Positions 16,718 to 25,675 are shown, counted from the first letter of the stretch. The stretch: 64,000 nucleotides of DNA from Chitinophaga rupis (GCF_900109685.1 NZ_FOBB01000013.1:124001-188000); one strand, 5' to 3'. The notes: generated from the letters alone by a model not told the origin. Translations and numbers: made by a program.

Positions 16718-17617
16718 ATGCTGATTATGATAAACGAAGAAATGCAACAACCCGCCAGCACTGAAATGGCCGCGGCGCGTAACGCTTATAGGCGTCCTAA
16801 ACTAAACAATCTACAAAAAGCAAGCTTGTTTTACCTGGTTTCGGTGCCCTTTTTGGTCATGCTGCTGGGTTTTGGCGTAGGTCATGTAAACTGGCAATGG
16901 TATCTCCCGGCCTGGCTGGTCAATACGCTGGTGATGATCGCTGCGCTGCAGGTGTTACTTAAACACCGGCTATCCGGTGGCACTATAATTACCGGTGCTA
17001 CGCTGCTGCTCATTAGCCCATGGATCATTTTCCCCGTTTTTGCCGGCATGGGCCGCCCACCGCAAACCATTCAGGGCTGGTTGGACCTTGTAGGGGAACA
17101 GCATACCCGGTACAGCCTGCTGATATTGGGAGGTGTTTCCGCCTATCTCGGCACGGCCTTACTTTACAAGTTCTTACGGTATCAGGAAAATGTGTTTTCG
17201 GCCATCGGCCTGGGCCTGATGACCTTAGCCATGCCGCTTTTTGTGATAACCATGGCCTATTGGGGTAGTTTTCTTTCCGAGGCATTCCGGCATTTTAGCA
17301 CAGCGGAACGTCCGGACTGGTACCGCGCCTTCCAGCAGCTGTTCCTGCTGATAGACACTGTCGGAGTTTCGCTCATTTACCTGGCCAGTGCCATGTTTGC
17401 CATATCACTGGGCAGGGCTGGCCACTTCAGACCGGTAGCTGTGCGTAGTTATGTTGCCGTCAGCTTGTGTGCCTGCCTGGTTAACCTGATTCCCCCTTCA
17501 GCACCAGTACCTTTTTCGGTGATGAGCTACGTGGTCGCCATACCTGCCATTCCCCTGGTTATGTTTTATTTTATGGGTATCAACCTGCTGTGGGCCGTTC
17601 AGCGCATTGATGAATAA
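16718..17617 (+). CDS. Polytopic membrane protein of unknown function
   Basis: The 299-residue protein has about seven or eight hydrophobic segments, starting near residue 35 (FYLVSVPFLVMLLGFGVGHV) and ending near 285. There are no cofactor or catalytic motifs I recognise. It starts 41 bases before the end of its own intergenic gap to the hybrid kinase, so the pair is probably one transcript and the protein may work with that sensor. ATG codons at codons 4 and 9 are alternative starts. Confidence 0.7.
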   Translation: MLIMINEEMQQPASTEMAAARNAYRRPKLNNLQKASLFYLVSVPFLVMLLGFGVGHVNWQWYLPAWLVNTLVMIAALQVLLKHRLSGGTIITGATLLLISPWIIFPVFAGMGRPPQTIQGWLDLVGEQHTRYSLLILGGVSAYLGTALLYKFLRYQENVFSAIGLGLMTLAMPLFVITMAYWGSFLSEAFRHFSTAERPDWYRAFQQLFLLIDTVGVSLIYLASAMFAISLGRAGHFRPVAVRSYVAVSLCACLVNLIPPSAPVPFSVMSYVVAIPAIPLVMFYFMGINLLWAVQRIDE

Positions 17618-17657
17618 TGTATGGTCGCGGATGCGCCGGAAAATTTAAATTTACGTT

Positions 17658-20576
17658 ATGTCCCGTCTGTGGTTTTATATAACATTTCCCTGCCTGTTAC
17701 TCCTTTGCGAATATCCCCTTTCCGCCACGGCTGCCGTTCCGACGCTTCAGGCAGACAGTTTAAAAGCTCATGAAAAAGGGTTTGCACTGCATAACCTTTC
17801 CTGGCGTTTCCATATAGAGAATGGCAGGGATTATAGTGACCCCATGATTTCAGACAGTACCTGGACAATGGCAGAAACCATGTACAGCAGTACCGGACGG
17901 CCAATAGGCTGGAACGGAAGCGGGTGGTTCAGATTGTGGTTCAAGGTGGATGAGCACCTGGCCGGCAGTATGCTGGCGCTCCGGATAGTTCAAAGCGGCG
18001 CTTCGGAGCTCTATCTCGACGGAAAAAAGATAGGCGGCACAGGCAGGATCGGCGAAACAAGAGCAGCAACCCGTTCCGGCCGTACCCCATTTAGCGTAGT
18101 TCCTTTCATGATAACGGATCATCGGCCGCACCTGCTCACAGTCAGATACGTAAACCCTCGGCCTCCTTTTCCGGAGGCCGAGGGTTTCCAGTTATGGGTG
18201 GGCACTTACGGGCAGCTATCAGCCGGTGCGCTCAATGCGCTAAAAATGAATAGCTTTTTATTGGCCAGTATCGGCGCGCAGTTAGCCTTAGTGCTGCTTC
18301 ACCTGGCCCTGTTCGCTTTTTATCCACGGCAGCGGCTGAACCTGTACTACAGTCTTTTCGTGTTTACAAGTGCTGCAGTGCTTTACCTGCGTTATCTTAC
18401 GGTTGGTACGGCCGATCTGCATGTGCAGCGGATAACAGCGGATCTTTTCGAAGCCGGAATCATTTTCGACATCTTTTTTGCCGGCGTTTTTTTGTATGGT
18501 ATGAGCTATGACCGCCTTCCGCGCCGGCGTATAATAATTATAGCCTTATTGGGCGCCCTCACCTTATTGGATTATTTTCTCCAGAACCGTAACCCTATGC
18601 AGGCATTATTTTCCCTGTTAGAGATCAGCTACTTTTTAGTTGTGATCGCAAATGGCCTTTTTGCGCTGATCAGGGCCATGAGGAGCAGAAAGCCAAGGAT
18701 CTGGCTGATCGGAGCGGGTATGCTTATCAATACCTTTTTCTATTTACTCGTAGGCAGCGACCTGCTCGGATTAATGAAAGGCGATAATCAGCTGATCGCT
18801 CAATGGATGAGTATCGGCCTGCTTGCTATCCCGGTTTCCTTTTCCATTTATCTTGCCCTTGACTTTGCTGATGTTAACCGCAACCTGAGCACCAGGCTGA
18901 GGGAGGTTCAGGAATTATCGGCGCTGAACCTTGCGCAGGAAGCAGAGAAAAACAGAATACTGGAGAGCCAGACAGAGCGCCTGGAGAAAACAGTAATAGA
19001 GCGCACCCTGGAGGTTCGCAGCCAGGCCCAAAAACTACAGGAGATGGATGCACTGAAATCGCGGTTTATGATTAACCTGACCCATGAATTCCGTACACCC
19101 TTATCCCTTATTATAGGGCCGGCCAGCCTGCTGGCAGAAAAAGCCGGGACAGCGGCCGACCGGCAGCACGGCGAATTGATTATGCAGAATGCACAGCAGC
19201 TGCTGCTACTGACCAACCAGCTGCTTGACCTGAGCAAACTGGAAGAAGGCAAGATGGAAATTGCAATGGCTGAAGCCGATATCTTGGCAATAGCAACCGT
19301 GGTATTGCTGCCCTTTAACAACATCGCCATGCAAAAGCAGGTCACCCTTAAATTACAAAGTCCGCTCAGCCAGTTACACGGCATTGTTGATGAAGGAAAG
19401 TTAACGATGATCCTCCGAAACCTGGTGTCAAACGCGATTAAGTTTAGCCTGGCCCATGGAGAAATAATTGTCACTACTGATGTGGAAAAAGATGCGGAGC
19501 GTACAGATCTGATCTTTATGGTCGCCGACCGGGGCACCGGCATCCCGGCAAATAAGCTGCCGTATGTTTTCGATCGTTTTTACCAGGCGGATGTCTCGGA
19601 CACACGTTCAAACGAGGGTAGCGGAATTGGCCTGGCATTAACCAGGGAACTCGTTGAGTTACTTGGCGGTACCATCTATATCGACAGTACTGAACATGTG
19701 GGCACTACTGTACACGTAAAACTTCCGGCAAAAAATTTAAATGCAGTTACGGGTGATGTCAATTTCTCCTTGCAGGCAGGTGCGGAACCTGCCCAACAAA
19801 ATGAAACAGCTAATTTGCCCGACGAGAGTCCCGTTCTGCTTATCATAGAAGACCATGACCAACTCCGGGAATTTATAGCTACCCTATTAGGAACACGATT
19901 GCGGACGTTAACTGCCCGGAACGGCGAAGAGGGGCTCCGGCTTGCCGGAAAGTATATACCAGATCTGATCATCACCGATCTTATGATGCCTGTGATGGAT
20001 GGCTATGCGGTTTGCAGTAAAATAAAAAACCAGGAACTAACCAGCCACATACCTGTAATCATGCTCACTGCTAAGAATGCGGCCGGCAGCAGAACAAAAG
20101 GATGGGAAGCAGGTGCTGACGCTTACCTGTCAAAACCCTTTGAACCAGCAGAGCTGCTGGCGCTTGTAGATGGCCTGATCAGGAACAGGATACAGCTACA
20201 GGAGCGTTACCGCCGTGAGGAAGCGTGGAAACCTGCCGCCGGTTCATTACCATCGCAGGAAATGACATTTGTAGAAAAAGTGCGGAAGGCTATAACGGCG
20301 CAGCTGGACAACGAATTGTTTGGCGTGGATATGCTCTGCGATGTGATTGGGCTGAGCAGGGCACAGCTGCACCGTAAACTTAAAAGCACCACCGGTTACG
20401 CACCGGGCGACCTGATTCGTATGGTACGCCTTCAGCACGCACTGAATTTGCTAAAAGCCGGGGAAACCACGGTGGCAGAGGTAGCATACAAGGTTGGCTT
20501 CAGCAATCCCGCCAGTTTCTCTACCAGTTTCTCGAATTATTTCGGCTATGCGCCAAGTGAAGTGAAAAACAGCTGA
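17658..20576 (+). CDS. Hybrid histidine kinase/response regulator with AraC output domain and 7TMR-DISM-like sensor
   Basis: This 972-residue protein holds a complete signalling path. It has a signal peptide, a periplasmic beta-sandwich domain (about 35-190), seven membrane helices (about 195-400, 7TMR-DISM-like) and a short coiled coil. HisKA follows with the phosphoacceptor His near 476 in LTHEFRTPLS, then a HATPase domain with NLVSNAIKFS, DRGTGIP and GSGIGLA. The receiver domain has its phospho-acceptor Asp near 774 in TDLMMPVMDG, and the C-terminus is an AraC/XylS helix-turn-helix (about 870-972). Such one-protein two-component systems often control carbohydrate or surface genes in Bacteroidota. 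Nearby targets could be the genes inside the tRNA-Val-bounded segment, but this is inference. Confidence 0.92.
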   Translation: MSRLWFYITFPCLLLLCEYPLSATAAVPTLQADSLKAHEKGFALHNLSWRFHIENGRDYSDPMISDSTWTMAETMYSSTGRPIGWNGSGWFRLWFKVDEHLAGSMLALRIVQSGASELYLDGKKIGGTGRIGETRAATRSGRTPFSVVPFMITDHRPHLLTVRYVNPRPPFPEAEGFQLWVGTYGQLSAGALNALKMNSFLLASIGAQLALVLLHLALFAFYPRQRLNLYYSLFVFTSAAVLYLRYLTVGTADLHVQRITADLFEAGIIFDIFFAGVFLYGMSYDRLPRRRIIIIALLGALTLLDYFLQNRNPMQALFSLLEISYFLVVIANGLFALIRAMRSRKPRIWLIGAGMLINTFFYLLVGSDLLGLMKGDNQLIAQWMSIGLLAIPVSFSIYLALDFADVNRNLSTRLREVQELSALNLAQEAEKNRILESQTERLEKTVIERTLEVRSQAQKLQEMDALKSRFMINLTHEFRTPLSLIIGPASLLAEKAGTAADRQHGELIMQNAQQLLLLTNQLLDLSKLEEGKMEIAMAEADILAIATVVLLPFNNIAMQKQVTLKLQSPLSQLHGIVDEGKLTMILRNLVSNAIKFSLAHGEIIVTTDVEKDAERTDLIFMVADRGTGIPANKLPYVFDRFYQADVSDTRSNEGSGIGLALTRELVELLGGTIYIDSTEHVGTTVHVKLPAKNLNAVTGDVNFSLQAGAEPAQQNETANLPDESPVLLIIEDHDQLREFIATLLGTRLRTLTARNGEEGLRLAGKYIPDLIITDLMMPVMDGYAVCSKIKNQELTSHIPVIMLTAKNAAGSRTKGWEAGADAYLSKPFEPAELLALVDGLIRNRIQLQERYRREEAWKPAAGSLPSQEMTFVEKVRKAITAQLDNELFGVDMLCDVIGLSRAQLHRKLKSTTGYAPGDLIRMVRLQHALNLLKAGETTVAEVAYKVGFSNPASFSTSFSNYFGYAPSEVKNS

Positions 20577-20638
20577 CGCAACCGCCTGCTTATTACCCAT
20601 TAATAACCTATGGCCTGTATCCAAACACATGGTCATTT

Positions 20639-20683
20639 AGCGCAAGCCCGGCATCACGCATTACCTGATACCGGACTTGCGCT
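20639..20683. terminator. Hairpin between convergent genes
   Basis: AGCGCAAGCCCGG and CCGGACTTGCGCT pair with a single bulged base around an 18-19-base loop. It sits between the 3' ends of the hybrid kinase and the lipoprotein gene and could end transcripts from both sides, though no T tract follows. Confidence 0.5.
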
Positions 20684-20691
20684 AACCTGCC

Positions 20692-21705
20692 CTATTTGCA
20701 GTTGTAAGTAAAAGCCTGTACGCCCGTACCATTAATTGCCATGCTAACCGGGTAATTCTTCTCGTTGTATTGATAGGTAAGATCGGCGTTAATGTCCACA
20801 AGTGCCGGTCCAGCGCTCTCTCTCAGTTTTCCGGTGATTTTAACCGGGTTATTTTTACTCAGGATTGCACAGCGGCCTGCCCAAAAACGAAGCTTATCCA
20901 GGTTATACGCGGTAAATCCATAAAAATCTCCACCTATAAACTTCCAATATTTTGAAATGGCTGTATATGCGGAGGGCTTATCGTCATAGGTAATATTCAG
21001 CAACTGATCAGAAACCTTCAGGTAATCGATACGGGTTTGATCAGTTTGAGGGACGTAAACCTTCCTCAGGTAGTCATATACAATTTTTACTTGTGTTACG
21101 TTGTCATTGGCATCATAAGTAAAATTGAGCTCAAATCTGAAAAGCGTAAAACCAACGTCGTGGGGGGAACCGTCACCGGGCATTAAAACAGAAGTCAGGT
21201 GTTTCTTTGCATCGTCATATAAGAACTGAAACATCGAGTCTGTTTTTGATTCATATGGCGGGTTTGAAGCAGTAAACAATTGATGCATAAATTGAGGATT
21301 ACCATCATAAATATTCCCGCTGCCGCCGGTATACTTATAGGTAGTGTTAATTATGCCGCTGATATGAGTGCCATCACCGCTAACCGATTGGGTAGGGTAC
21401 GTGTCAACAACTTTAGTGGGTGTAATGGTTTCAACAAATGGCCCGTAATAATAATTGGGGGCTGTCATCTTTATAAGATAGCCTTTATCATCATACTCAA
21501 ATACACGGGATCCAACCGCCTGATCAACATCACCTGTAATAACACAGCCCGCGGTATTTACCGGCGGGGGGGTAGGGGTATCGGTGGGTTTGCCACAACC
21601 ATACAACGTAATTAATAAGCTACACATGAGTAAGGCGGCAAGCACGGGCCTTTGGAAGGGGTTTTGCATCCTGTTAAATTTAAAGGGGGTTTGAAGTGTT
21701 TTCAT
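20692..21705 (-). CDS. Putative lipoprotein with YD-like repeats
   Basis: The protein has a lipoprotein signal peptide ending in LYGC with a proline/threonine linker behind it (TPTPPP). The rest is rich in short tyrosine-containing strands such as VFEYDDKGYLIKM, NFTYDANDNV and LTYQYNEKNYPV, reminiscent of DUF4595 or YD-repeat beta-structures common in exported Bacteroidota proteins. Start choice is uncertain: the ATG at 21705 gives 337 residues, while the ATG at 21669 gives a shorter n-region more typical of lipoproteins. No function can be assigned. Confidence 0.75.
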   Translation of the reverse strand: MKTLQTPFKFNRMQNPFQRPVLAALLMCSLLITLYGCGKPTDTPTPPPVNTAGCVITGDVDQAVGSRVFEYDDKGYLIKMTAPNYYYGPFVETITPTKVVDTYPTQSVSGDGTHISGIINTTYKYTGGSGNIYDGNPQFMHQLFTASNPPYESKTDSMFQFLYDDAKKHLTSVLMPGDGSPHDVGFTLFRFELNFTYDANDNVTQVKIVYDYLRKVYVPQTDQTRIDYLKVSDQLLNITYDDKPSAYTAISKYWKFIGGDFYGFTAYNLDKLRFWAGRCAILSKNNPVKITGKLRESAGPALVDINADLTYQYNEKNYPVSMAINGTGVQAFTYNCK

Positions 21706-21807
21706 TCCTGTTATGTTTTAAGGTTCGGCAAATAAACGCCACCCGCCCGCAAAACACTTTCGCGTTTGTTGCAAATACTTACCAGTTTGTTGCATTACAA
21801 GATCATT

Positions 21808-21862
21808 CCGTCAACTACACATCATAAAACCTTGCTACAATGAGCCAGGCTTTTTTTATTTC
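21808..21862 (+). pseudogene. Decayed tRNA-Val 3' end with terminator
   Basis: CCGTCAACTACACATCATAAAA followed by CCTTGCTACAATGAGCCAGG and a run of T residues aligns base for base, with a few changes and gaps, with the 3' end and terminator of the tRNA-Val genes at 16174 and 24868. The rest of the tRNA is gone. It is a third, older relic lying between the two intact copies. Confidence 0.65.
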
Positions 21863-21994
21863 CCCCTCCCTCCTCCCCAAAATCTTTCCCCTACGCATGT
21901 GCACGGCACCAACATTGTTATTATCTTCAGGCCCTGGACGGATTAAGATCTGATGTGAGCGTACGCCTTCCGTTACCACCCTGAAATCAACCGA

Positions 21995-24562
21995 ATGAGC
22001 TTTTGTAAAATTTTTACCAGTCTGGCTTTACTGGCTACTGTTACAGTGCAGGCGCAAACGCCCGCCGGCGATAGTATTCAGGTAGCCATTGCTCCCAACT
22101 ATGACAACGTGAGCGGCTTACACCGGGCGCTGTTTGGCGAAAGCTACCGTAAGCTATGGGCGGCGCCTGTTACTTTAAAAGTATTTTACCTTTCAAAGGA
22201 AAAAGGAGGACTTACTATTTTACAGCAAGGCGGCGGTTTGCAAACCAGGTCTTTACGCCTGCGCGATGCCAGCGGCCAGGAATGGGTATTGCGTACCATT
22301 CAGAAGTACCCGGAAAGAGCGCTCCCCAAGAACCTGAGAGCTACTGTCACCAAAGATATTTTGCAGGACCAGGTGGTAACCTCGCATCCTTACTCCTCCC
22401 TTACCGTAGCACCCCTGGCTACAGCACTGGGTATTCCACATGCCAATCCACAGATTGTGTATATACCGGATGATCCCGCCCTGGGCGAATACCGGAAAGA
22501 TTTTGCCAATGCCGTTTTCCTGATAGAAGAAAGAGCCCCCGCCGATGCAGAGGATACCGACAATACGGAAAAAGTGCAACATAAGCTGGAGGATGATAAT
22601 GATGTGCATGTGGATCAGCAAATAGTGCTGAGGGCCCGCCTGCTGGACATGTTGCTGGGCGACTGGGACCGCCATGAAGACCAGTGGCGCTGGACAAAAA
22701 AGAAAGAAAAGAAGAACACTGACTATACACCCCTGCCCCGCGACCGGGATATGGTGTATTATAATACCACCGGCATCTTTCCCTGGATCGTTTCTCATCA
22801 ATGGTTAAAATCCAAGTTCCAGGGCTACCATGATAATATCCGGGATATAAATGGATTTAACCTGAATGCACGCTTTTTTGACCGCTATTTTTTAAATGGC
22901 CTGAGCGAAGCCGACTGGCAGCAGCAGATCCATTATGTGCAGGCTACCCTTACCGATAGCCTGATCAGCGAAGCCATACACAGGATGCCGGATACCATCG
23001 TTAAACTGTCCGGGGAAAAGCTCATTAAAACATTCATTGCCCGCAGGAACGGACTTGAAAAAACAGCGCTGAAATACTACCGTTTTATTTCCCGGTATGT
23101 AGATGTTCCTGCATCTGACAAGCAGGAGCTGTTTGACATCCGTAAGCAACCGGATGGTTATGTGGATGTAACCATCTGCAAAATAAAAAAGGACGGTACC
23201 ACCTCAGACACTTTATTTAAAAGAGTGTTTGATCCTGCTGTTACAGATGAAATACGTTTATACGGGCTGGATGGCAGGGACGTATTTAACGTTACCGGCA
23301 ATGAAAGATCGCCCATCCGGATCCGTATGATAGGCGGCAGTGGAAAGGATACCTTCCTGGTTGCACAGCATATGCCGGAAAAAGGGCGGTTATACATTTA
23401 TGATCGGGCGGATAAAGACAACTATATACCAGCGCATATTAATGCCCGGGTTAAAACATCCAATGACAGCACGGTTAACAGTTACAACCGGCGCAACTTC
23501 ACCTTTGACAGGCTGGGGCCCTTGTTCTCTGCAACATACAATCCCGATCAGGGTTTGATGCTACGGGCTAATATGATGTTTGAGAAACAAGGCTTTCGTA
23601 AAGAGCCTTACGCACAGCAGCATCAGCTGATCATCAGTTATGTTACCGGCCGCCAGTCTTTTATTTTGCAGTACCTGGCTGACTATAAACACCTGATTGG
23701 CAAGAATGACCTGCGCATTAATGTGCTTTCCCGGGGCCCTCATAACCTGGGTAATTTCTTTGGACTGGGTAATGAATCTGTTTTTGTAAATGAAGGCGAT
23801 GAAAAAATTTCCTACTACCGTAACCGTTATGATCTGATTAATGGCGATGTGAGATTATACCGTAACCTGGGAAAATATTTCACCGTGAGCGCTGGTATAG
23901 CCGGCCAGTTTTACACCAGCCGGGAAGCCAATAATACACACCGTTTCCTGGGGGTATATAATGCCGCTTTCCCGGATCAGCATGTTTTTGACGACCGCCT
24001 GTATGCCGGGCTGATAGCCGGTATAACGATGGACACCCGAAATAACGCCACCTCGCCTTACAAAGGTTTTAGCTGGAACACGGTGCTCAGCGGCCTGCGG
24101 CAAACCAATGGCGATCATCCTACTTCCGGCAAGCTCACTTCCGAATTTAGTTTTTATACACGCCTGCTGGGCGATTCTACATTGGTGATGGCTAACCGTG
24201 TTGCAGGCGGTACCACCTTTGGCGATCCTGCTTATTTTCAGCTGATGCAGCTGGGCGGCGCGCAAATGCTGCGCGGCTTCCATACCAACCGCTTCAGCGG
24301 CAAAACGGGTGTGTACCACAACCTGGAGTTGCGCTTAAAACTATTTGATTTTACTTCTTACCTGTTACCGGGTAGTGTGGGATTGATCGGTTTTAATGAT
24401 GTGGGACGTGTATGGCAACCGGGAGAAAAGTCTGATAAATGGCATGACGGTTATGGCGGGGGTATTTATATTATCCCGGCAGAACTGTTTATTGTGCAGG
24501 TGTCTGTAGGCGCGTCGGAAGAAGGCAGGTTAACATATTTTTCTGCGGGGTTCCGGTTTTGA
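21995..24562 (+). CDS. Omp85/BamA-type outer membrane protein with a large N-terminal kinase-like domain
   Basis: The 855-residue protein has a signal peptide ending near VQAQ. The C-terminal third (about 520-855) is an Omp85/bacterial surface antigen barrel with the hallmark LRGFHTNRF loop motif near residue 758 and a final aromatic strand YFSAGFRF. The N-terminal 450 residues contain a pattern like atypical protein or lipid kinases: a lysine in EWVLRTIQK near 103, a hinge-like FLIEER, GDWDRHEDQW near 223 and PRDRDMVYY soon after. The kinase comparison is my inference. Related Bacteroidota proteins are usually annotated only as BamA/TamA-family proteins. The gene lies alone between the lipoprotein and the second tRNA-Val locus. 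Confidence 0.8.
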   Translation: MSFCKIFTSLALLATVTVQAQTPAGDSIQVAIAPNYDNVSGLHRALFGESYRKLWAAPVTLKVFYLSKEKGGLTILQQGGGLQTRSLRLRDASGQEWVLRTIQKYPERALPKNLRATVTKDILQDQVVTSHPYSSLTVAPLATALGIPHANPQIVYIPDDPALGEYRKDFANAVFLIEERAPADAEDTDNTEKVQHKLEDDNDVHVDQQIVLRARLLDMLLGDWDRHEDQWRWTKKKEKKNTDYTPLPRDRDMVYYNTTGIFPWIVSHQWLKSKFQGYHDNIRDINGFNLNARFFDRYFLNGLSEADWQQQIHYVQATLTDSLISEAIHRMPDTIVKLSGEKLIKTFIARRNGLEKTALKYYRFISRYVDVPASDKQELFDIRKQPDGYVDVTICKIKKDGTTSDTLFKRVFDPAVTDEIRLYGLDGRDVFNVTGNERSPIRIRMIGGSGKDTFLVAQHMPEKGRLYIYDRADKDNYIPAHINARVKTSNDSTVNSYNRRNFTFDRLGPLFSATYNPDQGLMLRANMMFEKQGFRKEPYAQQHQLIISYVTGRQSFILQYLADYKHLIGKNDLRINVLSRGPHNLGNFFGLGNESVFVNEGDEKISYYRNRYDLINGDVRLYRNLGKYFTVSAGIAGQFYTSREANNTHRFLGVYNAAFPDQHVFDDRLYAGLIAGITMDTRNNATSPYKGFSWNTVLSGLRQTNGDHPTSGKLTSEFSFYTRLLGDSTLVMANRVAGGTTFGDPAYFQLMQLGGAQMLRGFHTNRFSGKTGVYHNLELRLKLFDFTSYLLPGSVGLIGFNDVGRVWQPGEKSDKWHDGYGGGIYIIPAELFIVQVSVGASEEGRLTYFSAGFRF

Positions 24563-24630
24563 CAGATGCACGCTGGCAGTGGCTTGCCAGCTATTTTAAA
24601 GACAGGTCCGCCATAATTTTTTACTAAAAA

Positions 24631-24660
24631 TTTGTAATTATCAGAAAAAGTATATCTTTG
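24631..24660 (+). promoter_or_regulatory. Promoter of the second tRNA-Val locus
   Basis: TTTG at 24631-24634 and TATCTTTG at 24653-24660 are 18 bases apart and match the Bacteroidota -33/-7 pattern. The bases after it, CAATCCCATCGAACAAAA, closely match those after the first tRNA-Val promoter. Confidence 0.65.
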
Positions 24661-24701
24661 CAATCCCATCGAACAAAAAGTGATCGAAAAGTAACAAAAA
24701 A

Positions 24702-24768
24702 GGGAGTTTAGCTCAGCTGGTTCAAAGCATTCCGATACAATCGGAAGGGTCGGTCGGCTCAAACTGAG
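24702..24768 (+). pseudogene. Defective tRNA-Val-like copy 1 (no T arm)
   Basis: The copy begins with the intact 5' acceptor strand GGGAGTT and D arm (with one change, CAAAGC). It then has an anticodon-like stem TTCCG/CGGAA with a seven-base loop ATACAAT (formal anticodon ACA) and stops resembling a tRNA: the T arm is replaced by GGTCGGTCGGCTCAAACTGAG. Without a T arm it should not be a working tRNA. It is the first of three tandem units ending in the intact gene at 24868. Confidence 0.75.
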
Positions 24769-24786
24769 ATAAGAATAAAAAATATT

Positions 24787-24849
24787 GGGAGTTTAGCTCA
24801 GCTGGTTCAGAGCATTCCGATACAATCGGAAGGGTCGGCTCAAACTGAG
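24787..24849 (+). pseudogene. Defective tRNA-Val-like copy 2 (no T arm)
   Basis: This second unit is 85 bases downstream of the first and nearly identical to it, but has the normal GAGC D-stem strand and lacks one GGTC tetranucleotide. The same altered anticodon arm TTCCG-ATACAAT-CGGAA is present and the T arm is missing. The spacer GATAAGAATAAAAAATATT is shared with the unit before, and AATATT also precedes the intact tRNA genes. Confidence 0.75.
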
Positions 24850-24867
24850 ATAAGAATAAAAAATATT

Positions 24868-24942
24868 GGGAGTTTAGCTCAGCTGGTTCAGAGCATCTGC
24901 CTTACAAGCAGAGGGTCGGCGGTTCGAACCCGTCAACTCCCA
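24868..24942 (+). tRNA. tRNA-Val (anticodon UAC), copy 2
   Basis: The 75 bases are identical to the gene at 16174, with the same arms and the anticodon loop CTTACAA. It is the last of three tandem tRNA-like units and the only one with a T arm and 3' acceptor strand. Terminator and downstream bases are also shared with copy 1. Confidence 0.95.
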
Positions 24943-24951
24943 CACAAATAC

Positions 24952-24982
24952 AAAGCCTTGCTACAATTAGCAGGGCTTTTTT
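24952..24982 (+). terminator. Rho-independent terminator of tRNA-Val copy 2
   Basis: The stem AAAGCCTTGCTA/TAGCAGGGCTTT with a CAAT loop and T tail is the same as after copy 1. It is followed by TTTATACATTG and a remnant of the CACTCCGGCTTTAGGCC hairpin, again as at the first locus. Confidence 0.85.
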
Positions 24983-25123
24983 ATTTATACATTGTTTCAG
25001 GGCACTCCGGCTTTAGGCCAGAGGAATCTTCCAACTATCCTGCCAGCTCCCGGCATCAAGTTTGATTTAGTCAATATCTGCCTTTGCCTTAATACTTTGT
25101 ATATGTTAGCTAAATAATGAACC

Positions 25124-25675
25124 ATGAGAAACAAAGTTTATATAATGCTGGGGTTGGCGGCAGGTGCAGCAGCGGCATTCACTTTTTTTACCCTTTCATC
25201 CCGTGTGTCAATACCCCGTGGTGCAAAAGCGGTCTCCCCTTTTGACACAAAAAAATACCTGGGCCTCTGGTATGAAATTGCCAGAATGGATTTTAAATTT
25301 GAAAAGGGGCTTAACCAAGTTACAGCCACCTATTCCTTAATTGATGATGAAACCATTCGCGTTGATAACCGGGGATATAATGTAAAAGACCAGGAGTGGA
25401 AACAAAGCATTGGTAAAGCTAAACCGGCTGGAGCACCTTCGGAAGGAAGGCTGAAAGTTTCTTTCTTTGGTCCGTTCTACGCAGGTTATAACGTGATCGC
25501 AATAGATCCGGAATATCGCTATGCGCTGGTTGCCGGCAATAATTTAAAATATCTCTGGCTTTTGTCAAGGGAAAAAACAATGCCCGAAGAAATAAAAGAA
25601 AACTATCTGAAGCAAGCCAGGGCATTAGGTTATGATACCAACCAGCTGGTATGGACGGATCAAACAAGGCTGTAA
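25124..25675 (+). CDS. blc: Lipocalin family protein (Blc-like)
   Basis: The 183-residue protein has an N-terminal hydrophobic segment (about 4-24) and then the lipocalin signature FDTKKYLGLWYEIARMD. Further landmarks are the second conserved strand VTATYSL, the GRLKVSFFGPFYAGYNVIAID segment and LWLLSREK near the end. Bacterial Blc-type lipocalins bind fatty acids or lysophospholipids at the envelope. No clear lipobox cysteine is visible, so this copy is probably membrane-anchored by its N-terminal helix or secreted. It lies just after the tRNA-Val locus. Confidence 0.88.
   Translation: MRNKVYIMLGLAAGAAAAFTFFTLSSRVSIPRGAKAVSPFDTKKYLGLWYEIARMDFKFEKGLNQVTATYSLIDDETIRVDNRGYNVKDQEWKQSIGKAKPAGAPSEGRLKVSFFGPFYAGYNVIAIDPEYRYALVAGNNLKYLWLLSREKTMPEEIKENYLKQARALGYDTNQLVWTDQTRL

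Noticed and set aside
16561..16764. 67-codon plus-strand open frame before the membrane protein gene
   Set aside because: It overlaps the next gene in another frame, has a strongly basic and low-quality composition, and no ribosome-binding or family evidence.
24563..25060. CRISPR-like array at the second tRNA-Val locus because of regular 81-85-base repeats
   Set aside because: The repeats are tRNA-derived and contiguous, with no variable spacers and no cas genes nearby.
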